64,000 bases of DNA from Actinophytocola sp050699935 (lineage in GTDB: Bacteria > Actinomycetota > Actinomycetes > Mycobacteriales > Pseudonocardiaceae), in NCBI RefSeq assembly GCF_050699935.1, contig NZ_JBOHGB010000008.1, positions 53,337 to 117,336 of the forward strand. Direction: 5' to 3'. The translations under genes and the position numbers were made by a program. Of this stretch, positions 43,370-51,438 are shown in pieces; positions within the stretch are counted from its first letter, which is position 1, and every line of letters begins with the position of its first letter. The notes beneath the pieces were generated by a model that ran no database searches, was not told the DNA's origin, and saw only the letters and a program-made list of their open reading frames with translations.

Positions 43370-43885
43370 GTGATTGACCAGTTGACGGTGGAAGCAGCGG
43401 TCGCCGATGCTCGCCTTGCTGCGATGGAGTTCGATGACGCCCAGGCGTGGCTGCGCGCCCATCACACGCTGATGGAGCCGCTCGCGGCAGAGGTCTGGGT
43501 CACCGACCGGACGTACAGCCAGGTCTTGCTCGTACGGCACCGCGTGCGTGGATGGGTACCGCCTGGCGGCAAGGTCGAGCCGGGCGAGACGCCGCGGGCA
43601 GCTGCGGCTCGTGAACTCCTGGAGGAGGCCGGTGTAGCGAGCGAGTTGCTGCCCGCGCCGGCCGCGGTGGCTGTCCGTTCTTTCCGTGCCGACTGGGCGC
43701 CGACACTGAGCCTGTCCTACGGGGCTGTCGTCGGCCGTGATGTGCTGCTCGGCGGAGAGGCTGGGCAGCCCTCGAGGTGGGTCGAACTGGACGAGATGTG
43801 GGAGAGCGTGTTCCCCGAGGACCGCGAACGTATCCGCGCGTACGTGCGCCGATTGGCAGCGGGGAACGTAGTGGGGGCGCGCTGA
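43370..43885 (+). CDS. Nudix hydrolase
   Basis: A 171-aa Nudix enzyme with an intact Nudix box GGKVEPGETPRAAAARELLE then EAGV (about residue 62-85), which binds Mg2+ and hydrolyses nucleoside diphosphate-X compounds. VLLVRHRVRGWVPPGG precedes it. GTG 43370 chosen; upstream bases are not coding-like. It is convergent with a second Nudix gene, perhaps both serving the nucleotide pathway to the right. Confidence 0.88.
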   Translation: MIDQLTVEAAVADARLAAMEFDDAQAWLRAHHTLMEPLAAEVWVTDRTYSQVLLVRHRVRGWVPPGGKVEPGETPRAAAARELLEEAGVASELLPAPAAVAVRSFRADWAPTLSLSYGAVVGRDVLLGGEAGQPSRWVELDEMWESVFPEDRERIRAYVRRLAAGNVVGAR

Positions 43886-43905
43886 GGCCCGTTGCCGGCG
43901 CATGG

Positions 43906-44457
43906 TCAGAGGACCTTGTCGATCAGACTCAGGATGTCGTCGGGCAGCGTCACCAGTTGGAGTTCGTGAAGGAATCGAACCCACACCGGCTCCAGGCCGG
44001 GCTTCGCGCAGAACTCCTCATCGCTCAGCTGCCCTTCGGCGTAGGCCGCGGTGCGGTGCGCGTGCTGCTGGAGCTGGTCTTCGTGCAGCCATCGCGGGGC
44101 ACGCACCTCTTGGGCAGAGGGTCGGATCGGTCCAGACGTCTGGGCCCGATAGATCCACCACTGATGGCCCACGCGGTCGCTGGTCGGTCGGCGGCAGTGG
44201 TTGGGCCGCCATGCGGTCAGCAGCAGGTCAAGTGAGGTGACGGTCAGGCCGACTTCCTCGGCGACCTCAATGTGGGCGGCTTGCTCGGGTCCTCCGTGCT
44301 GGTCGACATGACCGGCGACCGGTGCGATCCCCGCGGGGGGCCTCGCGCGTTCGAAGACCAGCAGCCCGTTCGGTGAGGCGATGAGCACGCCGACGGCCGC
44401 GTGATCGCAGTACTTGGTCCCGCTGCCGTGGCTACTGGTCGGCGGCGGGGCGGTCAA
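43906..44457 (-). CDS. Nudix hydrolase, variant box
   Basis: A 183-aa Nudix-fold protein: AAVGVLIASPNGLLVFERAR, then GHVDQHGGPEQAAHIEVAEE followed by VGL. The glutamates are kept but the Arg of the REUxEE box is Ile. It starts at TTG 44457, overlapping the methyltransferase stop (TTGA); this is the last gene of the 51-44 kb arm. It may hydrolyse a pathway nucleotide such as a sugar or pterin triphosphate. Substrate not evident. Confidence 0.8.
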   Translation of the reverse strand: MTAPPPTSSHGSGTKYCDHAAVGVLIASPNGLLVFERARPPAGIAPVAGHVDQHGGPEQAAHIEVAEEVGLTVTSLDLLLTAWRPNHCRRPTSDRVGHQWWIYRAQTSGPIRPSAQEVRAPRWLHEDQLQQHAHRTAAYAEGQLSDEEFCAKPGLEPVWVRFLHELQLVTLPDDILSLIDKVL

Positions 44458-45293
44458 CGTAGTCCCCTGGGTCGCTGTGCGACCACTACGAGCCAGCTCG
44501 TCACGGTAGGTGTGTCGGGTGTGGTCAGCGAGTACGCCTTGTCGAGGATGTCCATCCGCTGAGCGTGGGTGAAGTCCCCGTCGGGTCGAGCGAAGACGGG
44601 AATCGACAGCCATGCCTTCTTCTCGGCCATGGTGCTGTGCTGGGCGATGATCTCGGTGTCGAGCACGGTCAGCCCGGCGACCGACAGGTGCTTGGCGATC
44701 GTGTCCAGCGGTAGCTTCGGACCTGGCTCGGAGGCTGGAGGCGGGGCGTAGCCGTAGTCACGGGCCGCGACCTGACGGATCAAGGTGTTCAGCGACGGTC
44801 CGGCGGGCACGTTGGTCTCGTCGGGGTGGCGGACGCCGGCAAAGCCGCCGCCGATGTTGAACACGAACCGGCCGTCGGGTCGTAGGACCTGGTGGACGGT
44901 GGCGAACACCTGTGGCACGTCGGTCTTCCAGATCGCGGAGTTGCAGACCACGGCGTCCGCATTGCCGGGAACGTGGTCGGCCAGGTCTTCGGCTGGGGCG
45001 GTGACCCAGGTCAGGCGCGGGTCGGCCAGGGTGCGCCGGCCGACCCGCTGCATGGCAGCGGCGTTGTCCAGGGAGATGACCTGGGCGTCGATGGGGACGC
45101 GTTCGAGGATTGCCTCCGCGGTCGCGCCGGCTCCGCCGCAGAGGTCGATCACCAGCCGGCTGTCGATGAGATCGGCGCGGCGGGCAAGGTCTCGGCTGGT
45201 GGCCGTGTACATGGGGAAGTCACGGGTGAAGGCGGCGTACGCCTCTGCGGTGGTGTCCTCGTCCCAGCCGAGAAGGGCGTCCAGGGGTGCCAT
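44454..45293 (-). CDS. SAM-dependent methyltransferase (class I)
   Basis: A 279-aa class I methyltransferase. The SAM loop is LVIDLCGGAGATAEAIL (about residue 50), with VISLDNAAAM, and VTAPAEDLADHVPGNADAVV as motif III. Rossmann order is normal. The C-terminus (ILDKAYSLTTPDTPTVTSWL) is typical of small-molecule methyltransferases. It lies in the queD-folE arm, so a tailoring role on the pathway product is inferred. Confidence 0.82.
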   Translation of the reverse strand: MAPLDALLGWDEDTTAEAYAAFTRDFPMYTATSRDLARRADLIDSRLVIDLCGGAGATAEAILERVPIDAQVISLDNAAAMQRVGRRTLADPRLTWVTAPAEDLADHVPGNADAVVCNSAIWKTDVPQVFATVHQVLRPDGRFVFNIGGGFAGVRHPDETNVPAGPSLNTLIRQVAARDYGYAPPPASEPGPKLPLDTIAKHLSVAGLTVLDTEIIAQHSTMAEKKAWLSIPVFARPDGDFTHAQRMDILDKAYSLTTPDTPTVTSWLVVVAQRPRGLR

Positions 45294-45363
45294 CGCGGGT
45301 ACCTCGCTTCAGGGGTGCAGGCCAGGCTCGTGGCGGACGGACGCGACGAGCCAGCCGGGGCAG

Positions 45364-46284
45364 TTAGAAGAGGGAGTTCTGGAAGGTGGCGGCAGGCGAG
45401 GTGAACGGGCCGAGCGTGATGCGGCGCCCCTTGAGGGTGCCGAGGTCGAGCACGTAGTCCACCTCGTCGTCACCGTCCAGGACGGCCAGTATCTGGGTGC
45501 CGACGCACGAGACGACGGTGAAGCCGTGCTCGCCGTCGCGCAGGTCGTGTGGATACAGCATCCGTACACCGTTGGCGACGCGCATTCGGTCGCCTTCGGC
45601 GGGAGGAGTCCACTTCTCCAGCATTGCCGGGGTGTTCATCGCGGCGAGCGCGTCCGCGGCGCGGGAGACGTGCCGGTCGTGGGTCGCTCTCGCGGTGGAC
45701 AGGTCGGTCAGGTTGGCCAGCGCCTTGAGTTTGGTTGAGGCCCGGACGGTCTGGGGCACCTGCAGACTGCGGGTGATGGCGTCTTCGAGGTGGCGTACGG
45801 CCCGGCCGTCGGGACTCTTGGTCAGGTAGGTGGCGATCAGCGCGCCCTGCTCGTCGAGGCGGGATTGCTTGCGTGGTTCGGCTGCGGTGCCGACTTTGGT
45901 GGCGCCGTCGGCGAAGGTGGCGAGGTAGAGCCAGTGCGGCTGGTCCATGTACTGGCGCAAGGTCTCGGGGACGTTGCCGTCCTGGTGGAACTGGTGGGCG
46001 AAGCGGAACTCGTCTTGGCGCAGGCACCGGGCGCACTGGTCGCTCTGCTCGGTCGGCGCGCGGTCGGGGCACGCGAGGGCCGCGACGCGCACCGTGTCGG
46101 CGAACTGGTACCGGCCGGTGCACCACCGGCCAGTACCAACCGCAAAGCCGAGTCGCTGGTTCATGATCTCGGCGTAGACCAGCGGCCCGTCGGGCAGCGG
46201 GGCCAGCAGCAGCCGGGGATCTCCTGTCGCCCAGGTGATGCCGTGGCACACGTACTCGCCGTCGGTCGGTCGGGTCACTGGCAT
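45364..46284 (-). CDS. DUF2797 protein
   Basis: A 306-aa protein matching DUF2797: a cysteine cluster (CHGITW, CTGRYQF, and CARCLRQDEF) likely holding zinc, followed by HWLYLATFADGATKVGTAAE, a GIY-YIG-like strand pair. Function of the family is unknown. ATG 46284. Located between the kinase-like and methyltransferase genes, 32 bp after the former, in the same operon. Confidence 0.7.
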   Translation of the reverse strand: MPVTRPTDGEYVCHGITWATGDPRLLLAPLPDGPLVYAEIMNQRLGFAVGTGRWCTGRYQFADTVRVAALACPDRAPTEQSDQCARCLRQDEFRFAHQFHQDGNVPETLRQYMDQPHWLYLATFADGATKVGTAAEPRKQSRLDEQGALIATYLTKSPDGRAVRHLEDAITRSLQVPQTVRASTKLKALANLTDLSTARATHDRHVSRAADALAAMNTPAMLEKWTPPAEGDRMRVANGVRMLYPHDLRDGEHGFTVVSCVGTQILAVLDGDDEVDYVLDLGTLKGRRITLGPFTSPAATFQNSLF

Positions 46285-46316
46285 GGGTGCGTTCCTCGTG
46301 GTGGCTGCGGGCGGGG

Positions 46317-47012
46317 TCAGATGGCGAGCTGGAGGCGGTCGGCGAGCGCGTCGGCGGCGGTCTTGAAGACGGCGTCGCGGTCCATGTCGGTCACGTCCAT
46401 CGACAGCCATCCGCTGCGCTGCTCGTGCTCGCGCAGCTTCGCGAGAACGATGTCTTGGTAGCGGATGAAGTCCTCGTCCGTGGCGCCGGAGTGGCCGGTT
46501 TCCAGGGAGCTGAATTCGCCCTTGCGGGTGAGCGCGTCGCGGGCGCTGATGTGCAGGAAGAAGACCAGGTCGGGTTCGGTGAGGTGGGCGAAGACCTGCT
46601 CGGCCAAACTGGTGGAGACGTCGGGATTCACCGCGTAGCGCGCGAGGATCTTGTGGTGGGCGTTGTCGAGGATCACGTGGGTTCCGGCGGCGAGAGCGGG
46701 TTGGATGACGAGTTTGTCCTGGAGGGTGTACCAGGCGGCCAACGCCAGCAGCCAGTAGTGGTCGCCGCACGCTTGGGCGACGCGGGCGTCGCGGCGGTAG
46801 ACGAGCGCGTTGAGCCGATCGACGTAGGCGGACAACTCCGGGTCCATCGGGACTTCGGTGCTGTGCTTGCCGATCAGGATCGCTTCGTGGCCGGCCTCGT
46901 TGAGCGCTTGGTGCAGGCGGGTGGCGAGGGTGGACTTGCCCGCGCCGTCGATGCCGACGACCGTGATCTCCCGTCCGCGCGTGGGGTTGAAGAAAGGTGC
47001 CGCGTTCGTCAT
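46317..47012 (-). CDS. Thymidylate-kinase-like nucleotide kinase
   Basis: A 231-aa P-loop kinase with ITVVGIDGAGKSTLATRLHQ (Walker A of the dTMP-kinase type). The place of the DRY/DRH motif that positions dTMP is taken by HVILDNAHHKILARY, so the substrate may not be dTMP. A lid-like basic region follows (SARDALTRKGEFSS). ATG 47012 with GGAGGAG upstream. Together with a nucleoside-phosphorylase-like gene it suggests phosphorylation of an unusual nucleotide. Confidence 0.78.
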   Translation of the reverse strand: MTNAAPFFNPTRGREITVVGIDGAGKSTLATRLHQALNEAGHEAILIGKHSTEVPMDPELSAYVDRLNALVYRRDARVAQACGDHYWLLALAAWYTLQDKLVIQPALAAGTHVILDNAHHKILARYAVNPDVSTSLAEQVFAHLTEPDLVFFLHISARDALTRKGEFSSLETGHSGATDEDFIRYQDIVLAKLREHEQRSGWLSMDVTDMDRDAVFKTAADALADRLQLAI

Positions 47013-47032
47013 GTGGTGCTCCTCCAAGGGGT

Positions 47033-48100
47033 TCAGATCGGCCGGGCGGCCAGTCGGTTGGCGATGACGTCTTGGATCTGTCTGATGAGGACGGTGCGTC
47101 GCCGGACAACGTCGTTGTGACGCTCGTTGGACAAGTCCGCGGGGTAATGGCGAGCGAGGTTGTTGGAAATGACGTGTAGATAGCCGAAATCGATCCCGGC
47201 GTCGCGTGCTGCCACCCCCATGGGGCCGATCTCCGGATCGACGAATGCGTGCTCGGCGTGCTCGGTCAGCCAGTCCCGGTTCTCCAGCAAGATCGAGGGC
47301 GAGGTGACGTGGACGCCGGTGTGCACACCCGGCTGGGCCGTGGCGAAGTCACCGAAGAAATCGGGCCACGTCACGACGCTGCCACCTACGAGGCTTGTGT
47401 TTCCGGTTGCAAGTCGCGTGTTGGGTTCGATGTCTGGGTTCAGGGCACCGACTTTGCCGACGTAGACGACGTCGCGGGCACCGAGCTCCGCCAGGCGCGT
47501 GACCACGCGCCCGGCGACGTCGCCCCAGATGCTGTGCAGGAAACCGAGGTAGACCACCCGGCGGCCGTGGACCTCGGTGCGTTGCCAGGCGTAGCCGTGC
47601 CCGTGGTTCCACACACCGTCCGGCGGGGCAAGGTGCGCCAGGCCCCAGCCGACGATCACGAGGTCGCCATCGAGTTCGAGGTCGAGCATCCCCACCGCCT
47701 CGCGAGACAACGTCGGGTCGGGCAACTCGTAGGTGACGGTGTCGGCCGCTTTTCCTGTCATGGCAAGGTACGTGGCGATGATCAGCGCGTAGTGGTGGAC
47801 GTAGTCGGCACCGGGGAATGCCTTGACGGTGAGGTCACGGCCTTGGACGTCGGCGGTGGGGCGCTCGAAGTTGAACAGCTTGCCGGTCTTCTCGTACGCG
47901 GAGATCACAGCTTCGCGGTCGTAACTGCCGACGACGTGGATGCTGTCCCAGTCGTGGTCCTGGATCAGGTGGTGCACCTTGATCTGGAGGTAGCGCAGAA
48001 GGCGGTCCGGGGCCATCGTGTGCCCGTCCACCGCGATGGGAGAACTGCGCAACGCCGAGTCGGGGCATGCGGGCAGGACCGCATTGGCGAGCAGGTTCAT
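47033..48100 (-). CDS. Nucleoside-phosphorylase-like protein
   Basis: A 355-aa protein. The C-terminal half looks like the purine nucleoside phosphorylase/nucleosidase (PNP_UDP) fold: VVYVGKVGALNPDIEPNTRL, a Gly-rich turn, then FVDPEIGPMGVAARDAGIDF where the Glu/Asp pair would contact the ribose. The N-terminal 100 residues are extra. Such enzymes break or make the N-glycosidic bond. The ATG overlaps the previous stop (ATGA). With the transglycosylase-like gene it may place a 7-deazaguanine on a sugar (inference). Confidence 0.65.
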   Translation of the reverse strand: MNLLANAVLPACPDSALRSSPIAVDGHTMAPDRLLRYLQIKVHHLIQDHDWDSIHVVGSYDREAVISAYEKTGKLFNFERPTADVQGRDLTVKAFPGADYVHHYALIIATYLAMTGKAADTVTYELPDPTLSREAVGMLDLELDGDLVIVGWGLAHLAPPDGVWNHGHGYAWQRTEVHGRRVVYLGFLHSIWGDVAGRVVTRLAELGARDVVYVGKVGALNPDIEPNTRLATGNTSLVGGSVVTWPDFFGDFATAQPGVHTGVHVTSPSILLENRDWLTEHAEHAFVDPEIGPMGVAARDAGIDFGYLHVISNNLARHYPADLSNERHNDVVRRRTVLIRQIQDVIANRLAARPI

Positions 48101-48915
48101 CAGGCGGCCTCCGGGATACGGACGCTGCTGCCGGCCGCCTCGCGGACGACTGCGATGTTGCGTCGGATCAGGTCGAACCGTTCCTCGGGGATGGGGCCCA
48201 AGTCCTCGATCCGAGGAGTTTTGGGCTTCTCGTAGGGCCCGCCGGGCAGCATCTCGATGCCCATCGCGCCGAGGATGACCGGCGCGGCGCCGTCGACCGA
48301 GGCGATCCATTCGTGCTCGCGCTGTTCGACGAGTTCCAGGTGTCCGCTGCGGCCGAGGCCGAGCAGCCGATAGACGATCCTGTCCTCGATCATGCCGTGG
48401 TCTTCCAGGTACTGGGTGGCCGCCCAGCGGGTGCGGCAGAGCTGGTCTTCGGGGGCGGGGCGCCGGGATGCGGGCAACGCGATCGCTCCGACGTAGTCAC
48501 TGGAGGCGAAGTAGTCGTAGCAGCGCAGCCACTCTTGATCGTCTGCCGCGTGCAGCACGACGCACAGCCGGAACTCGTCGCTCAGGTCGAGGATCTGACG
48601 GGCGGCTTCGTCGCTGGCTTGGATGGTGGCGAGCCCGTCGCGCATGACGTCCGGCAGGATGATCTCACGGGCGTCGACTATGCGGGCTGCCGCGATCAGG
48701 TCGGCGGCCGGCAGGGCGTGGCCGAGATCGAAAACTCCGTTGTCGACAATGATCTCCGCGCCCCGCTGGGCTTCGCGGTGGAAGAACGCGCGGTAGGCAG
48801 CGTCGGTCAGAACACGCTGGGCTGCCACGTGGTGGACGCTGGCGGGCTCCTGCGCGACGAAGGCGTTCAGGTAGTCCGGCGGCGCGATCGCGGAGAAGGC
48901 GATGCTCTTGGCCAT
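48100..48915 (-). CDS. tRNA-guanine transglycosylase/phage-DpdA-like protein
   Basis: A 271-aa protein, shorter than bacterial Tgt (about 370 aa), with the TIM-barrel signatures of the family: EIIVDNGVFDLGHALP, where the first Asp matches the base-binding/catalytic position, REIILPDVMRDG, and FRLCVVLHAADDQEWLRCYD, then DYVGAIALPAS. I do not see the tRNA-binding C-terminal domain or the usual zinc site. Short versions like this occur in phages that place 7-deazaguanines in DNA. Both ends overlap neighbours by 4 bp, directly after folE. A role in exchanging guanine or forming a 7-deazaguanine glycoside is inferred. Confidence 0.7.
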   Translation of the reverse strand: MAKSIAFSAIAPPDYLNAFVAQEPASVHHVAAQRVLTDAAYRAFFHREAQRGAEIIVDNGVFDLGHALPAADLIAAARIVDAREIILPDVMRDGLATIQASDEAARQILDLSDEFRLCVVLHAADDQEWLRCYDYFASSDYVGAIALPASRRPAPEDQLCRTRWAATQYLEDHGMIEDRIVYRLLGLGRSGHLELVEQREHEWIASVDGAAPVILGAMGIEMLPGGPYEKPKTPRIEDLGPIPEERFDLIRRNIAVVREAAGSSVRIPEAA

Positions 48916-49541
48916 CAGGCTGCCCTCCACCTGTCTGTGGCGAGGGTGAGGAATTGTTGGGAGAGCACAGGATCGCTCTCGAATCGACCACCGGCCTGCA
49001 CTGTGGTGGTACGAGCTGCATCCATCCGCACACCCCGCGCACTCATGCACAGGTGCGTGCCGCGGACCGCGACGGCCACGTCGCTACTGCCGAGCACGAC
49101 GGCGATCTCGTCCGCTACCTGCCGAGTGAAGCGCTCCTGCACCTGAAGACGACCCGCGTACTGCTGTGCGATGCGGCCGAACTTCGACAGGCCCATCACC
49201 TCGCCGTCCGGCACGTAACCGACTGCGACGTCCAGGTTCATGGGCAGCAGGTGGTGCTCACACAGCGACCAGACGCTCATGCCGCCGATCACGACCAACT
49301 GGCCGCTCAGGTGCTGCTCGGTGAAGCAGGTCGGTGTGGCCGACGGCTCCGGGGAGAAGAAATCGCGCCACCACGCGGCGACCCTGGTCGGCGTGTCCGA
49401 CAGGCCCTCCCGTCCGGGGTCCTCGCCGATCGCGGCGAGGAGCTGGCCGACAAGATCGGCGACGCGCTCGGTGTCAACCGGGCCCGGCGACGCCAGATCC
49501 TGGCTGTCGCTGGAAGCCAGCCTGTCGAGAGTGTTGGTCAC
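48915..49541 (-). CDS. folE: GTP cyclohydrolase I
   Basis: A 208-aa GTP cyclohydrolase I, converting GTP to dihydroneopterin triphosphate. The zinc ligands are seen in SLCEHHLLPMNL and THLCMSARGVRM. The substrate loop GYVPDGEVMGLSKFGRIAQQ and YAGRLQVQERFTRQVADEIA are intact. GTG start. In this context it supplies the first step of 7-deazaguanine synthesis, followed by QueD and QueE. The 49542-49774 gap before queE has only fragments and no clear gene. Confidence 0.95.
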   Translation of the reverse strand: MTNTLDRLASSDSQDLASPGPVDTERVADLVGQLLAAIGEDPGREGLSDTPTRVAAWWRDFFSPEPSATPTCFTEQHLSGQLVVIGGMSVWSLCEHHLLPMNLDVAVGYVPDGEVMGLSKFGRIAQQYAGRLQVQERFTRQVADEIAVVLGSSDVAVAVRGTHLCMSARGVRMDAARTTTVQAGGRFESDPVLSQQFLTLATDRWRAA

Positions 49542-49774
49542 AGACTTCGTCTCGCTTCCGGGTTTGGTAATGGGTCAAAGACGTCAGCAGTGGCGGCTCG
49601 TGGTAGCGCCCTGGCGCGCAGGTGCTGGGCGACGTGCCAGCGCAGTGACGACGACCGCGAGCATCAGGGTGATCTCGGCCAGGTCCTCGGAAGGCGTCCT
49701 TCAACAGGAGGCCGCTGAGGTTTGGTGCTGATGCGGGAAACCGCGCGATCCGGTGCTCGGTCTGGGAATCGGTG

Positions 49775-50479
49775 TCACCGCGCTCCGGTCAGGATGTGCA
49801 GGCGGGTGGAGACGTTCCACCCGCGTTCAGTGGCCGGGTCGTAGAGCGCATCCATACCGGCCAGAACCTTCTCCTGGGTGGTGCCCTCCGGCATCACCCA
49901 CACCGGAGCCAGCTGGTGCTCCTTGACGAGCTGGGCGATCTCGTCGAGGTCGCGGTCGGGCTCGGTGACAACGAACTTGAACACCGCGCGGTCTGTCGCA
50001 ACCAACGCCGACAGGGCATCGGTCTTGATTCGGGTGGAGTAGGCCATGCCGGAGTTCGCGAGTTTCGGGCTCACCACCCAGAGGTCGACCAAGGAGGCAA
50101 GTTCAGGTGTGGGCGCAATCGTGCCGTTGGTTTCAACTTGCACCCGAAGATCCGTCAGGCCGCGGGCCAGGGCAGTCATGGCGGGCTGCTGCAACATCGG
50201 CTCCCCGCCGGTGATGACCACCATGTCCACGCCGCGCTCAAGCACCCACGACACCAGCTCGGCGATAGGGACTCTGTCGCTGACCTCGGCCGGGTTGTAC
50301 CTGCTCCAGTCCCAGCTCTCTGGGGTGTCGCAGAAGCCGCACCGGAGGTTGCATCGGGAGAACCGGACGAACACGCAGCGCTGCCCGGTCCACGGGCCTT
50401 CGCCCTGGAACGACTCGAACTTCTCCGTGAGAATCGCGGAACCCTCTACACGTCCGGGAGCCAAGGCCGGCGTGTTCAC
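49775..50479 (-). CDS. queE: 7-carboxy-7-deazaguanine synthase (radical SAM)
   Basis: A 234-aa radical SAM enzyme that rearranges 6-carboxytetrahydropterin to 7-carboxy-7-deazaguanine. The 4Fe-4S ligands are in RCNLRCGFCDTPESWDW. FESFQGEGPWTGQRCVFVRF precedes them, and VVITGGEPMLQ (GGEP motif) follows. Normal length. GTG 50479 overlaps the queD stop. Confidence 0.94.
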   Translation of the reverse strand: MNTPALAPGRVEGSAILTEKFESFQGEGPWTGQRCVFVRFSRCNLRCGFCDTPESWDWSRYNPAEVSDRVPIAELVSWVLERGVDMVVITGGEPMLQQPAMTALARGLTDLRVQVETNGTIAPTPELASLVDLWVVSPKLANSGMAYSTRIKTDALSALVATDRAVFKFVVTEPDRDLDEIAQLVKEHQLAPVWVMPEGTTQEKVLAGMDALYDPATERGWNVSTRLHILTGAR

Positions 50480-51165
50480 GAGGCATCGCCTCGCTCCCAC
50501 AGACCGGTGGTCGTCCCCGAGTCGACCCATACGGATACAAGTCGACCGCGGATCTCCGGCTCGACGTTGTCGACGAACCAGCCAGCCAGGTGCGCGACGA
50601 GCGCAGGGCCGGCAGCACGTAGCCCCGCGTCGGCGTCAGGCGCTTGGAGGTACGTCCCGAACGGCTTCAGGTCACCGAAATCGGTGATGAACCCAACCTC
50701 GTTGAGCCCGTCCGCCCCCAGAACCAGCGTGACGTCGCCGTGGCTGGTCTTGAAGGTCTTCGAGATCGTGACCTCGCTGGTGACGCTGTCACAGCGTGCT
50801 GACGTGGTCGCGGTCTCCGACACCACCATCTCGACCAGCGTGATCGGCATTGCCGATTCCATATGGTCCCGGAACCACTCGGCAAGGTGCGCAGCGAGAA
50901 GCTCGCTCGTCGGGTGGAAGGTGACCTGCTCGTTGAGCAACCGGTGGTCAAACGTCGCGGCCAGATAGTCCCCAAGCGGCGACAGGTCTCCGGGGGCGTC
51001 ATCGCGCGCGAGCGCCGAGGCGGTCACCGTGTAGTTGTGGCCGTGGTTGCGGCGACACTTGTGACTGGCCGGTAACTGCCTCAGCTCGTGGCTGGCGCTG
51101 AAGCCGAACGACTGCGAGATGGTGATCTGGCCCTCCGCCACACACTTCTCCTCAGTGGCCTTCAT
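50476..51165 (-). CDS. queD: 6-carboxytetrahydropterin synthase, tandem QueD
   Basis: A 229-aa protein, nearly twice the usual QueD. The first domain (about 12-125) keeps zinc-binding His residues (FSASHEL and NHGHNY), the catalytic Cys (HKCRRNHG) and DHRLLN. The second (about 130-225) keeps the GFITDFGDLKPFG segment and the helix LVAHLAGWF but lacks the histidines. The domains may complement or be a degenerate duplication. Product: 6-carboxy-tetrahydropterin from the FolE product. ATG with AGGAGGG 5 nt upstream; first gene of the arm. Confidence 0.88.
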   Translation of the reverse strand: MKATEEKCVAEGQITISQSFGFSASHELRQLPASHKCRRNHGHNYTVTASALARDDAPGDLSPLGDYLAATFDHRLLNEQVTFHPTSELLAAHLAEWFRDHMESAMPITLVEMVVSETATTSARCDSVTSEVTISKTFKTSHGDVTLVLGADGLNEVGFITDFGDLKPFGTYLQAPDADAGLRAAGPALVAHLAGWFVDNVEPEIRGRLVSVWVDSGTTTGLWERGDAS

Positions 51166-51438
51166 GTAGCCCTCCTTCCTCGGTCATGCCGAACCGCACT
51201 CGGACGATGTGCGCTGGCGGCGGAACTGTCTTGCCGGCCCGGATGGCGCAGCGGCCGGAAAGTTCGGGGGTCGAACGGAGTCAGTGACGATCTGTAGTAC
51301 CTTCGCTACGATCGACCTTACTGCGATATCCGAAAGGTGACAAGGTTGTCGGATGAGCATCGAGGGTGGCCTTGCTGCCTTACGACTAAGGTCAACGGCG
51401 GGAGCACCTCCCACCGCGAGACACAAGGAGGGCGAGCG
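51166..51438. promoter_or_regulatory. Divergent control region with CCTTA-N4-TAAGG dyad
   Basis: This spacer separates the queD arm from the UTRA regulators. CCTTACGACTAAGG (51378-51391) is a perfect dyad, and a related GACCTTACTGCG lies near 51317. A GntR-type regulator encoded next door is the likely binder (inferred). Confidence 0.5.

Noticed and set aside
46287..49146. Long plus-strand frames opposite the kinase, phosphorylase and transglycosylase genes
   Set aside because: Shadows of well-supported minus-strand genes with acidic/Gly-Val-rich composition.
49542..49774. Possible small gene between queE and folE
   Set aside because: A short hydrophobic piece (EITLMLAVVVTALARR) is visible on the minus strand, but no complete frame with a start signal.
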